Under the pieces are notes generated by a model, which had not been told where the DNA came from, did not search any database, and was given only the letters and a program-made list of their open reading frames with translations. From DATFPK01 sp035264885 (lineage in GTDB: Bacteria; Actinomycetota; Thermoleophilia; Solirubrobacterales; 70-9): DNA of 17,456 nucleotides. Shown one piece after another: positions 8,317 through 15,733 of the stretch (position 1 is its first letter; each line of letters begins with the position of its first letter). The DNA is taken from positions 1 through 17,456 of the forward strand of contig DATFPK010000109.1 in assembly GCA_035264885.1 (NCBI GenBank), written 5' to 3'. The position numbers and the translations under genes were made by a program.

Positions 8317-11300
8317 TCAGACCGCCGCTTCCCGCGGCTCCCAGGCGGCGCGGTAGACGGTGTGGGTCCCGGCCATGCCCTTGAGCTCGACCTCGCGCCC
8401 CTCGTCGAAGCGGAGCCCGTCCTCGCCGTCGGCCTGGCGGCGCAGGTCCTCCGACACGAGGATCTCGCCGCCGCGGGCGCGGGCGGCGATCCGCGCCGCG
8501 AGGATCACGTTGCGGCCGAAGAAGTCGCCCTCCTCGGCGATCGCCTCGCCGGTGTGAAGGCCCATCCGCACCCGGATCGTCTCCTCCTGCCCGTCGTCGG
8601 CCTCGCGGCCGAAGGCCCGCTGGACCTCGATCGCGCAGTGAAGCGCCTCGACCGGGTCCGGGAACACGAGCATGAACCCGTCGCCCTGGTTCTTCACCTC
8701 GTAGCCTCCGTGGATCCGCAGGCGCTCGCGGAAGACGGTGTTGTGGGCGCGCAGCAGGTCGAGCCAGCGCTGGTCTCCAAGCCGCTCGGTCATCGTCGTC
8801 GAGTCCTCGATGTCGCTGAACAGGATCGTCACGGTCCCGTCCGGCGCCGCGAGGCCACGGATGTCGGGGCGCTCGGATTCGACCGCGTCGATCACCTCGT
8901 CGATCGAGCTGGTGACGTCCACCCCGGCGAGGCCGCGAGCGGCGAGCTTGAACGCCAGCGCGCGCTCGGTGAGGTCGCGGATCCCCAGCTCCTGCGAGGT
9001 GGCCAGACAGGCGTCGACGAGCTTCACCGCGCGCTCGGCGTCACCGCGCGCGTCCCGCTCCGCCAGGGTCTCGGCGAGGTTGAGCTGGGCGATCGCGTGG
9101 AACGGGCGCTCGCCCATCCTCCGCGAGAGCTCGATCGAGTCGTCGAGCTCGCCGACCGCCCGGTCGAGCTCTCCGCTCGCCGCGGACGCGAGGCCGAGGT
9201 AGCGGGTGTAGGGGCCCCACGACGCTGCCGCCCGGCCGGCGACCACCACCTGCCCGGCGAAGGGTGCCAGCTTGTCGTGCAGGATCCGCGCGCGCTCGCC
9301 GTCACCGAGGCTCCAGACGACCTCGCAGAGCAACGCGTGGAGGATCGGCCACTGCGCGTCACGCGGGATGTCCTCGAAGTCGTTGCCGGCCAGCCGGTCG
9401 AGCTCGGTCCGCGCGTCCGCGTCGCGCCCCAACTGGATCGCGATCGCCGCCCGCGCCGCCCGCCAGGCCGGGATCGCGGGGTACCGGGCGCCGAGCGCGC
9501 TGACCTGCTGGAAGATCTCGTTCAGCCGGCCCTGGAGCCGGTACAGGACCGACGCCTGGATCGCGTAGAACTGCTGGGCCAGCGGCTCCCCCGCCCGCTC
9601 GCCACCGCGGCGGGCCTCCTCGGCCAGCCGCTCGGCCTCGTCGAAGCGGCCGTCGACCAGCGCCCGCATCGCCCGCAGCAGCGGCACGTGCCAGAGGTGC
9701 TGGGGCTGGCGCAGCTCCTCCGCCAGCTTGGCGTACGCCTCCAGGTCACGGTCGACGCTCGCGATGTCGCCGAGCTGGAGGTGGTCGCGCAGCCGGAGGA
9801 CGTGGGAGCGCATCTCGAGCTCGCGGTCGCCGACCCGCCGGGCCAGCTCCAGCACCTCGGAGTTGGACTCGACTCCCTGGCGGGCCGACTCGGGCCCGAT
9901 GTCGATGAAGTTGGCGCGGCTGATGACCGCCGCGAGCGTGCGCTCGTCACCGAGCCGCCGGGCCATCTCGATCGATTCCCTGTGCAGCCGCGCCGAGAGG
10001 CCCTCGGGGTCGCGCCAGTAGTTCTCCTGCGCGAGCCAGGACAGGAGCATCGCGCGGGTGACGCTGTCGCCGGGGCCGATCGCGTCCAGCGCGGCCTCCA
10101 GCACGGCGGCGACGCGCTCGTCGAAGTACCCCACCTCGGTGACGTATGCCAGCGCCAGCGCCGCCCGCGCCAAGAGCTGGGCCGAGCCGATCGACCGCGC
10201 CGCCTCGGCCGCCCGCTCGATCGTCTCGCGCGCATCCTCGAAGTGCCCGCCGGTGGCCTCGGCCTCACCCAGGGACACGAGGAGGCGGGCACGCCGTTCG
10301 GCGTCCACACCCGCCAGCTCCAGGGCGTCGAGAGCTCGCCGGAAGAGCTCCGCGGCCTCCTCGTACCCGAGCTGGGCCAGCGCCCTCTCGCCCGCCCGCG
10401 TCGCGTAGTCGACCGCTTTGGCGGGGTCGCCCGCCGCCCCGGCCTCGTTGTAGTGGTGGGCCAGCTCGGCGAGCCGGCGCTCGAGCCGGCCGGGGTCGGC
10501 GCTGTAGACGCCCTCCAGAGTGGACGCGATCGCCGCGTGCAGGGCCGGCCGGCGCGCCGGGGGCACCTCTCCGTAAAGCGTCTCGCGGACCAGCGCGTGG
10601 GCGAAGCGGAAGCGCCCGGGGGAGCGCTGCTCGAGGAGCTGCGCGGCGACGCCCTCGGCGAGGGCCTCCTCCACGCGGACGGCATCCGGACGGGAGCCGT
10701 TCTCCCCCTGGCCCGCGAGAACGCGCTCGAGGACCTCGCCCTCGAAGTCGCGTCCCACCGCGGCGCCGACCCGCAGCGCCTCGTTCGCCTCCTCCGAGAG
10801 GCGGTCGAGGCGGCGGCCGACCACGTCGCGGACCCCTTCGGGGATCGCGATCGCCGGGGCGCCGGAGGGCCCGAGGTTGCCCTCGCTGGCCAGCAGCCGA
10901 ACGACCTCGCTGACGAAGAAGGGATTGCCCTCGGTCTGCGCGTGCACCGCGGCGGCCAGCTCCGGCGAGGGGTCGGCGCCCGCGGTGATCTCGACGTAGC
11001 GGGCGACGTCCTCCTCGCGCAGCCCCCGCAGCACCACCCGGCCGCCGCGCTCGCCGCCGCCGAGCTCGCCAAGGGTCCGGGACAGCGGATGGTGGCGGCC
11101 CAGCTCGACGTCGCGGTAGGTGCCGATCACCAGCAGAGCGCTGTCCTCGATCTCGCGGGCGAGGAAGCGGAGCAGCAGGAGCGAGGGCTCGTCGGCCCAG
11201 TGGAGGTCGTCGATGACGATGACCAGCGGCCGCGAGGACGCGGCGTTGCGGAGGAAGCCGGTGATCGAGTCGAACAGGCGGAAGCGCGCCTGTTCGTCTT

Positions 11301-12696
11301 CGCCGAGCGGGGCCGGTGCCTCGATCCCGGCCCGCTCGGCCACCTCGGGCACGACCCGCGCGATCTCCGGCGCGGCCCCACCGAGCTCCCAGCCGAGCGC
11401 GACGGGGTCGGCCTCGCGGCAGTAGGAGCGGATCACCTGCACCCAGGGCCAGTAGGGCGGCGCCCCCTCGTCCTCGTGGCAGCGGCCCCAGTGGACCTTG
11501 GCGCCGTGGAGGCGGGCGTAGGTGGCCGCCTCCTCGGCCGTCCGGGTCTTGCCGATCCCGGGCTCCCCGGCGAGGAGGACGAGGCCGCCGGCCCCGGCCA
11601 GCGCGCCGTTGACCCCCTCCCGCAGCCGCGCCAGCTCGGCCTCGCGGCCGACGAAGGCTCCGCCCGCCAGCCCCTCGAGCGGGTTTTCGGCCTGCTCCTC
11701 CGTGGCCGCCTCCTCGGGCGGCGCGTCGCGGATCGCTTCGAGCCGCTCGCGGGCCTCGGCCGCCGACGCGGGGCGCTCCTCGGGGCGCTTGGCCAGCAGG
11801 TCGTCGAGCAGGTCGTCGAGCGCCGGCGGCACCCGCGGGTTGTGGCGGGAGGCGGCGACCGGGGCTGCATTCAGGTGCTGGCCGATGATCGAGACCGCGT
11901 CGTCGCCGGCGAACGGCGGCTGGCCGGCGACCATCTCGTAGAGCATCGCGCCGAGCGAGTAGAGGTCCGACCGCGGGCCCGGTGGGCGGCCGAGCGCCTG
12001 CTCGGGCGGCAGGTAGGCGACGGTGCCGACGAGCGTGCCCTCCCGCGCCGGGCCGGTGGCGGCGAGGCTGAAATCGCCGAGGCGGGCGGCGCCGTCGCCG
12101 GCGAGCCAGACGTTGGCGGGCTTCAGGTCACGGTGGACGATGCCGCAGCCGTGGGCGTGCTCGAGCGCCCGGCAGACGTCGATCGCGATCCGCAGCGCCT
12201 GCTCGATCTCGAGCCGGCCGTCGGCGGACGTGGCGAGGAGGCGCCTCACGTCGCCGCCGGGCATGAGGGGGCTGACGATGTAGGGGCTGTCCGCCGACTC
12301 GCCGGTCTCGCGGACGGGGACGACGTGCGGATGCTCGCCGAGCCGCTCCATGGCCCGCATCTCGCGGCGCGAGCGGGCAAGTGCCGCCTCCCCCACGCCC
12401 TCGATGTCGAACAGCGCCAGGGCGACCTCGCGCTCATCGCGCTCGTCCCTGGCGACGAAGACGGTCTTGCCGCCGCTGCGCCCGAGCGGGCTGAGCGGCC
12501 GGTAGCGGCCGCCGACCAGATCCGGCGTGCCGGGCGGCAGCGGAGCGTCGGCCCTCGCCTCGGGGGCGGGGGGCGGCGGAGCGGCGGCGGACTCCGGGCC
12601 CGCCCCGGGGGGCGCCCCAGGCTGGAGTCGAGCCCCGCAGAAATCACAGAAGCGGGCCTCTGGTCGATTGTCGTTGCGGCAGGCTGGGCACTGCAT
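8317..12696 (-). CDS. Zinc ribbon - Ser/Thr kinase (WNK-like lysine) - STAND/AAA ATPase - TPR - class III cyclase fusion
   Basis: This 1459-residue cytoplasmic signalling protein has no transmembrane segment that I can see. Residues 3-21 form a zinc ribbon (CPAC, then CDFCG). A Pro/Ala linker leads to a kinase domain at about 64-320. It has HRD (H188-D190), K192, N195, DFS in place of DFG (D208), PPEQ (232) and RSDLYSLG. The beta-3 VALK reads VALA (A94), and K77 sits in the Gly-rich loop GRSGGKTV. The ATPase follows from about 348: FVGRE, Walker A GEPGIGKT (K383, T384) and Walker B IVIDDLHW (D496, D497), as in MalT/AAA_16 STAND proteins. A helical TPR-like region spans about 740-1255. The cyclase spans about 1287-1452, with metal Asp D1295 and D1339, K1335, D1391 and R1402; the usual Asn is Ile1398. 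The ATG at 12696 directly precedes the zinc ribbon; the frame stays open upstream only as antisense of the divergent gene. Likely role: ATP-driven signal integration by phosphorylation and/or cyclic nucleotide. The ligand is unknown. Confidence 0.92.
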   Translation of the reverse strand: MQCPACRNDNRPEARFCDFCGARLQPGAPPGAGPESAAAPPPPAPEARADAPLPPGTPDLVGGRYRPLSPLGRSGGKTVFVARDERDEREVALALFDIEGVGEAALARSRREMRAMERLGEHPHVVPVRETGESADSPYIVSPLMPGGDVRRLLATSADGRLEIEQALRIAIDVCRALEHAHGCGIVHRDLKPANVWLAGDGAARLGDFSLAATGPAREGTLVGTVAYLPPEQALGRPPGPRSDLYSLGAMLYEMVAGQPPFAGDDAVSIIGQHLNAAPVAASRHNPRVPPALDDLLDDLLAKRPEERPASAAEARERLEAIRDAPPEEAATEEQAENPLEGLAGGAFVGREAELARLREGVNGALAGAGGLVLLAGEPGIGKTRTAEEAATYARLHGAKVHWGRCHEDEGAPPYWPWVQVIRSYCREADPVALGWELGGAAPEIARVVPEVAERAGIEAPAPLGEDEQARFRLFDSITGFLRNAASSRPLVIVIDDLHWADEPSLLLLRFLAREIEDSALLVIGTYRDVELGRHHPLSRTLGELGGGERGGRVVLRGLREEDVARYVEITAGADPSPELAAAVHAQTEGNPFFVSEVVRLLASEGNLGPSGAPAIAIPEGVRDVVGRRLDRLSEEANEALRVGAAVGRDFEGEVLERVLAGQGENGSRPDAVRVEEALAEGVAAQLLEQRSPGRFRFAHALVRETLYGEVPPARRPALHAAIASTLEGVYSADPGRLERRLAELAHHYNEAGAAGDPAKAVDYATRAGERALAQLGYEEAAELFRRALDALELAGVDAERRARLLVSLGEAEATGGHFEDARETIERAAEAARSIGSAQLLARAALALAYVTEVGYFDERVAAVLEAALDAIGPGDSVTRAMLLSWLAQENYWRDPEGLSARLHRESIEMARRLGDERTLAAVISRANFIDIGPESARQGVESNSEVLELARRVGDRELEMRSHVLRLRDHLQLGDIASVDRDLEAYAKLAEELRQPQHLWHVPLLRAMRALVDGRFDEAERLAEEARRGGERAGEPLAQQFYAIQASVLYRLQGRLNEIFQQVSALGARYPAIPAWRAARAAIAIQLGRDADARTELDRLAGNDFEDIPRDAQWPILHALLCEVVWSLGDGERARILHDKLAPFAGQVVVAGRAAASWGPYTRYLGLASAASGELDRAVGELDDSIELSRRMGERPFHAIAQLNLAETLAERDARGDAERAVKLVDACLATSQELGIRDLTERALAFKLAARGLAGVDVTSSIDEVIDAVESERPDIRGLAAPDGTVTILFSDIEDSTTMTERLGDQRWLDLLRAHNTVFRERLRIHGGYEVKNQGDGFMLVFPDPVEALHCAIEVQRAFGREADDGQEETIRVRMGLHTGEAIAEEGDFFGRNVILAARIAARARGGEILVSEDLRRQADGEDGLRFDEGREVELKGMAGTHTVYRAAWEPREAAV

Positions 12697-12704
12697 GCGT
12701 CGCT

Positions 12705-12710
12705 GCCATA
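12705..12710 (-). promoter_or_regulatory. Candidate -10 box (TATGGC) for the kinase/cyclase gene
   Basis: On the minus strand TATGGC ends 8 bases before the ATG at 12696. An overlapping alternative, AACTAT, lies 3 bases further upstream. Neither matches TAnnnT perfectly. There is no Shine-Dalgarno sequence in the 8 bases before the ATG (agcgacgc). The gap to the divergent gene is only 27 bases, so any promoter must sit here or inside that gene. Confidence 0.3.
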
Positions 12711-12714
12711 GTTT
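12709..12714 (+). promoter_or_regulatory. Candidate -10 box (TAGTTT) for the membrane protein gene
   Basis: TAGTTT fits TAnnnT and ends 9 bases before the ATG at 12724, with no Shine-Dalgarno sequence between. TGGGCA at 12685-12690 matches 4 of 6 bases of TTGACA with an 18-base spacer. That would place the -35 inside the first codons of the divergent kinase/cyclase gene. The hexamer overlaps the candidate -10 on the other strand. Confidence 0.35.
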
Positions 12715-12723
12715 GCCGCCCTC

Positions 12724-15048
12724 ATGGTCGGGACGTACATCGCGGCCGCACTTGTCTGCGCCGCCTCGCTCCTCACCGGTCGCGCGATCCTCGTCCTTTC
12801 GGGCCGAGCCGCCTGGACGTGGCTGGAGCCGGCGGTCGGGTTCGCGGCGCTGATGGCGGTGGCCGGGGTCCTGGCACGGCTGCCCGGCAGGGGGACCCTG
12901 GCGACCCTCGGCGTCATCGCGCTGGTCGCGGGTTCGCTGCTGACGCTGCGCCGTCCCTACGCCTGGCGCGACGCGCTCTGGCCGGGCCTGGCGGTCGCCG
13001 CGGTCGTCGCTCTCGCGCTGGCGATCCCCTTCGCGGTGAGCGGCCGCTGGGGGCTGATCGGGATGGGGTTCAACAACGACATCGGGCTGCATCTGGCGTG
13101 GAGCGAGTGGCTGCGCAGCGGCTTCGGGCCGGAGCCCGACACCGGGTATCCACTCGGCCCCCACGGGCTGGCGGTCGCGGTCGCCGCGTTCCCCGGCACC
13201 ACCCTCGGCCAGGCGTTCACCGGCGAGGTGATCGCGATCGGCGTCCTGACCGGCCTGACCTCGCTCGCCGCCCTCCGCGACCTCGGCCCTGTCCGCCGCG
13301 TGCTCGCGGCGCTGCTGGTCGCCGTCACCTATCTCGCCGCCTCGTACTTCGCCCAGAGCGCCTTCAAGGAGACCGCCCAGGCCCTCTTCGTCCTCGCCTT
13401 CAGCCTGGCGCTCCCCTGGCCGGGGCGTGAGCCGGTGCCGAGGCCGGCCGTGCCGCTCGTCGTCCTCGCGGCGGGAATCGCCTTCTCCTACAGCTTCGCC
13501 GGCCTCGCCTGGCCGCTGGCGACCCTCGCCCTCTGGGCTTTGACGCTGCCGGCGGTCCGCGGCTCGCTCGCGCCGCGGCGGGTCGCGGGCTACCTGCGGC
13601 GGCCGGCGGTGGCCGCGGGGATCGCCGCGGCGCTCGCTCTCGGCGCCTTGCTCGCGTTCGCCGGCTCGTTCGGCTTCGCCGGCGGGTTCGGCAAGGTCGC
13701 CGGCAGCAACACCTACGGGCCCGTGTCGCCGTTCGAGGCGCTGGGCGTCTGGCCGGCGGCCGACTACCGGCTCGATGCGCCCGGCGGCGCCGATCTGCCG
13801 GTCCTCGCCGCGGTGATCGGGACCGTGGCGCTCGTCGCCGGGTTGATTTGGTGGCTGCGGCGCCGCGACCTCTCGGCTCCGGTCGGCCTGGCGGCCTGCG
13901 CCCTCCTCTACGTCCTGTCGCTGCCGGTCAGCGGCGAGTACTCCCGGGCAAAGGCGCTGATGATCGGAGCGCCGCTCGCGGCACTGATCTCGCTCCGAGG
14001 GCTGCTCGCGGGACCCCCCGAGCCGACCGCCCCCCGCGGGCGGCGGCTGGCGTGGTCGGCGCTCGGCGCCGTCTTCGTCGCCGCGGCGGGATACTCCAGC
14101 TTCCTCGTCCTGCGCGAGGCCCCGGTGGCCCCGCCCGGGCACGGCTCCGAGCTGACTGCGTTCCGCGCGCAGACCCACGGCCGCGAGGTGCTCTACGGAG
14201 GACAGGATCGGTTCGCCGCCTACGAGCTGCTCGGCGCCGACACCAGCGTGCCCGTCGTCGAGTTCCCCGACGAGCAGGTGCGTGAGAGCCCGACCAAGCC
14301 GTTCGACACCGGCGTCGCCTACAGCCCGATCGACTTCGACTCGTTCACGTACTTCACGCTGAACGACTTCGACTACCTGGTCACCTCGGCCGCCGCCTGG
14401 ACCAGCGAGCCGCCGCCGCAGTTCGAGGAGGTGGCGCGAACGGCGTCCTACGTCCTCTGGCGCCACCGCGGCACGGTTCGGCCGGAGCGCCGGGCGCTGC
14501 CCGAGGGAACCGAGGCGGCGGCTTCGGTCAACTGCGCGGCGCCCGAGACGCGGATCTTCGTCGACAACCCCGGCCGGGCGGCGGTGTTCCCTGACGCCGT
14601 GCCGGCGCCGAAGGAGCGGTGGGACGAGGGCTCGGAGCTGTCGCCGGGAGACTCCACCAGCCAGGAGGTCGACCTGCCGCCGGGTCGCTGGAACCTGTCG
14701 ATCCAGTACTTCAGCCCGATCGACCTGACCCTGCGGGCGCCGGGCCTCGAGCAGCCGCTGGAGGCCGCGCTCGACGGGGCCCGGCCGAACACCATCAGCC
14801 TCGCGAACGAGGGCAACTACTGGCCCGCCGGGACGATCGATTCCGACGGCGGGTCAGTGCGGTTCACGATCGAGGCCGACGAGGCGACGACGCTCCAGGA
14901 CCTGAGCGGCTGGGACGGCGAAGCGAAGGTCGGTCAGCTCGTGGCGGCGCTCGACCAGCCGCGCGAGGACATCCCGCTGCGCGAGGCGTGCGGGCGCTGG
15001 CTCGACTGGTACGTGGCGCCGCCGCGGGCCGTCGGGATCAGCCCTTGA
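12724..15048 (+). CDS. Multispanning membrane protein with large C-terminal outer domain, GT-C glycosyltransferase-like
   Basis: The gene encodes 774 residues. The N-terminal ~462 residues carry roughly 12-14 hydrophobic segments (for example 3-25, 33-52, 59-75, 86-105, 193-212, 243-277, 297-315, 358-376, 386-402, 409-428 and 444-462). The first larger loop contains NNDIGLHLAWSEWL (D119, H123). GT-C glycosyltransferases carry their acidic catalytic motif in such a loop. Residues about 465-774 are hydrophilic, with Trp/Tyr-rich stretches (VAYSPIDFDSFTYF, ANEGNYWPAG), and are probably extracytoplasmic and beta-rich. Known GT-C enzymes use lipid-linked sugars to build envelope glycans; that role here is inferred from topology and one loop motif. 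The ATG start is placed directly before the first membrane segment. The gene is divergent from the kinase/cyclase gene and convergent with the HAD gene, with 7 bases between stop codons. It could instead be an unrelated membrane protein of unknown function. Confidence 0.8.
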   Translation: MVGTYIAAALVCAASLLTGRAILVLSGRAAWTWLEPAVGFAALMAVAGVLARLPGRGTLATLGVIALVAGSLLTLRRPYAWRDALWPGLAVAAVVALALAIPFAVSGRWGLIGMGFNNDIGLHLAWSEWLRSGFGPEPDTGYPLGPHGLAVAVAAFPGTTLGQAFTGEVIAIGVLTGLTSLAALRDLGPVRRVLAALLVAVTYLAASYFAQSAFKETAQALFVLAFSLALPWPGREPVPRPAVPLVVLAAGIAFSYSFAGLAWPLATLALWALTLPAVRGSLAPRRVAGYLRRPAVAAGIAAALALGALLAFAGSFGFAGGFGKVAGSNTYGPVSPFEALGVWPAADYRLDAPGGADLPVLAAVIGTVALVAGLIWWLRRRDLSAPVGLAACALLYVLSLPVSGEYSRAKALMIGAPLAALISLRGLLAGPPEPTAPRGRRLAWSALGAVFVAAAGYSSFLVLREAPVAPPGHGSELTAFRAQTHGREVLYGGQDRFAAYELLGADTSVPVVEFPDEQVRESPTKPFDTGVAYSPIDFDSFTYFTLNDFDYLVTSAAAWTSEPPPQFEEVARTASYVLWRHRGTVRPERRALPEGTEAAASVNCAAPETRIFVDNPGRAAVFPDAVPAPKERWDEGSELSPGDSTSQEVDLPPGRWNLSIQYFSPIDLTLRAPGLEQPLEAALDGARPNTISLANEGNYWPAGTIDSDGGSVRFTIEADEATTLQDLSGWDGEAKVGQLVAALDQPREDIPLREACGRWLDWYVAPPRAVGISP

Positions 15049-15055
15049 GGACCGG

Positions 15056-15733
15056 CTAGACCGGGAACCCGGCCTGGACCGTCTCCAGCGTCCAGTCCGC
15101 GCCGGAGGACTCGAGCTCCGCGCGGCCGTAGTTGCCGGTGGCGACGGCGGCGACCCGCAGCCCGGCCGCGTGGGCGGCGGCGACGTCGCGCGGGGTATCG
15201 CCGACGGCGATGCACTCCGCCGCCGCCAACGTGCCGCCGGCGACGAGCATCCCGCGCTCGACCGCGCGGCGGGTCAACTCGGCTCGGTCCGTGGAGTCCG
15301 AGCCGTAGCCGCCGAAGGCGAAGAAGCGGTTGAGCCCCGCGCGGGAGAGCTTCACGTGGGCGGCGGCTTCGACGTTGCCCGTCGTCAGGCCGAGCAGGAG
15401 GCCGTCGGTGACGAGTCGCTCGAGGAGGGCCTCGATGCCCGGCATCACCCGGTAGCCCTCGGATCCGGCGACCGCCTGGTCGAGGTGGCCGAGGTAGCAG
15501 CCCATCGCGGCGGACAGCTCACGGGTCTCGGGGTCGCGCCCGAGGACGTGGCGGAGCGCGGTGCGTCCCACCTCGGGGTCGGTCATGCCGGACTCGGTGA
15601 CCGCGCGGATGTCGACGTCGGTGTCGTGCAGCTCGCGGAAGGCACGACGCCATGCCTCGGCGCCGGCGCCGCCGGTGGTGATCAGGGTTCCGTCGATGTC
15701 GAAGAGGACGGCATCGATCGGCTCGTCAGCCAC
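15056..15733 (-). CDS. HAD-family hydrolase, phosphoglycolate phosphatase-like
   Basis: This 225-residue protein has all four HAD motifs. Motif I is FDIDGT (nucleophile D12, acid/base D14). Motif II is GLTTGN (T117 or T118). The motif III lysine is probably K128. Motif IV is GDTPRD (D179, D183). The C1-type helical cap lies between motifs I and II (about 20-95) and contains SGMTDPEVG. Size and layout match Gph-like phosphatases that cleave small phosphomonoesters in the cytoplasm. The start is GTG at 15733, 8 bases inside the end of pgi, so the two are probably co-transcribed and coupled. The company of pgi suggests a sugar-phosphate or similar substrate, but HAD substrates cannot be read from the sequence. 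The stop is 7 bases from the stop of the convergent membrane protein gene, and no obvious terminator lies between them. Confidence 0.9.
   Translation of the reverse strand: MADEPIDAVLFDIDGTLITTGGAGAEAWRRAFRELHDTDVDIRAVTESGMTDPEVGRTALRHVLGRDPETRELSAAMGCYLGHLDQAVAGSEGYRVMPGIEALLERLVTDGLLLGLTTGNVEAAAHVKLSRAGLNRFFAFGGYGSDSTDRAELTRRAVERGMLVAGGTLAAAECIAVGDTPRDVAAAHAAGLRVAAVATGNYGRAELESSGADWTLETVQAGFPV

Noticed and set aside
7180..12711. A plus-strand open frame of over 1800 codons, antisense to the kinase/cyclase gene and the start of the subtilase
   Set aside because: Its translation is low-complexity (Val, Arg, Ala, Gly, Asp, Glu) with no recognisable domain, while the opposite strand encodes clear catalytic motifs throughout. 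It is a consequence of high GC and codon bias.
12697..14466. N-terminal extension of the kinase/cyclase frame up to 14466, giving about 2050 residues
   Set aside because: The extra 590 residues are charged, low-complexity and antisense to the membrane protein. The ATG at 12696 starts directly at the CPAC/CDFC zinc ribbon, which is a natural N-terminus.
15061..15072. Inverted repeat ccgggaacccgg near the convergent stop codons, considered as a bidirectional terminator
   Set aside because: The stem is 4-5 bases with a tiny loop, lies inside the HAD coding end and has no T-run on either side. Such repeats are expected by chance at this GC.
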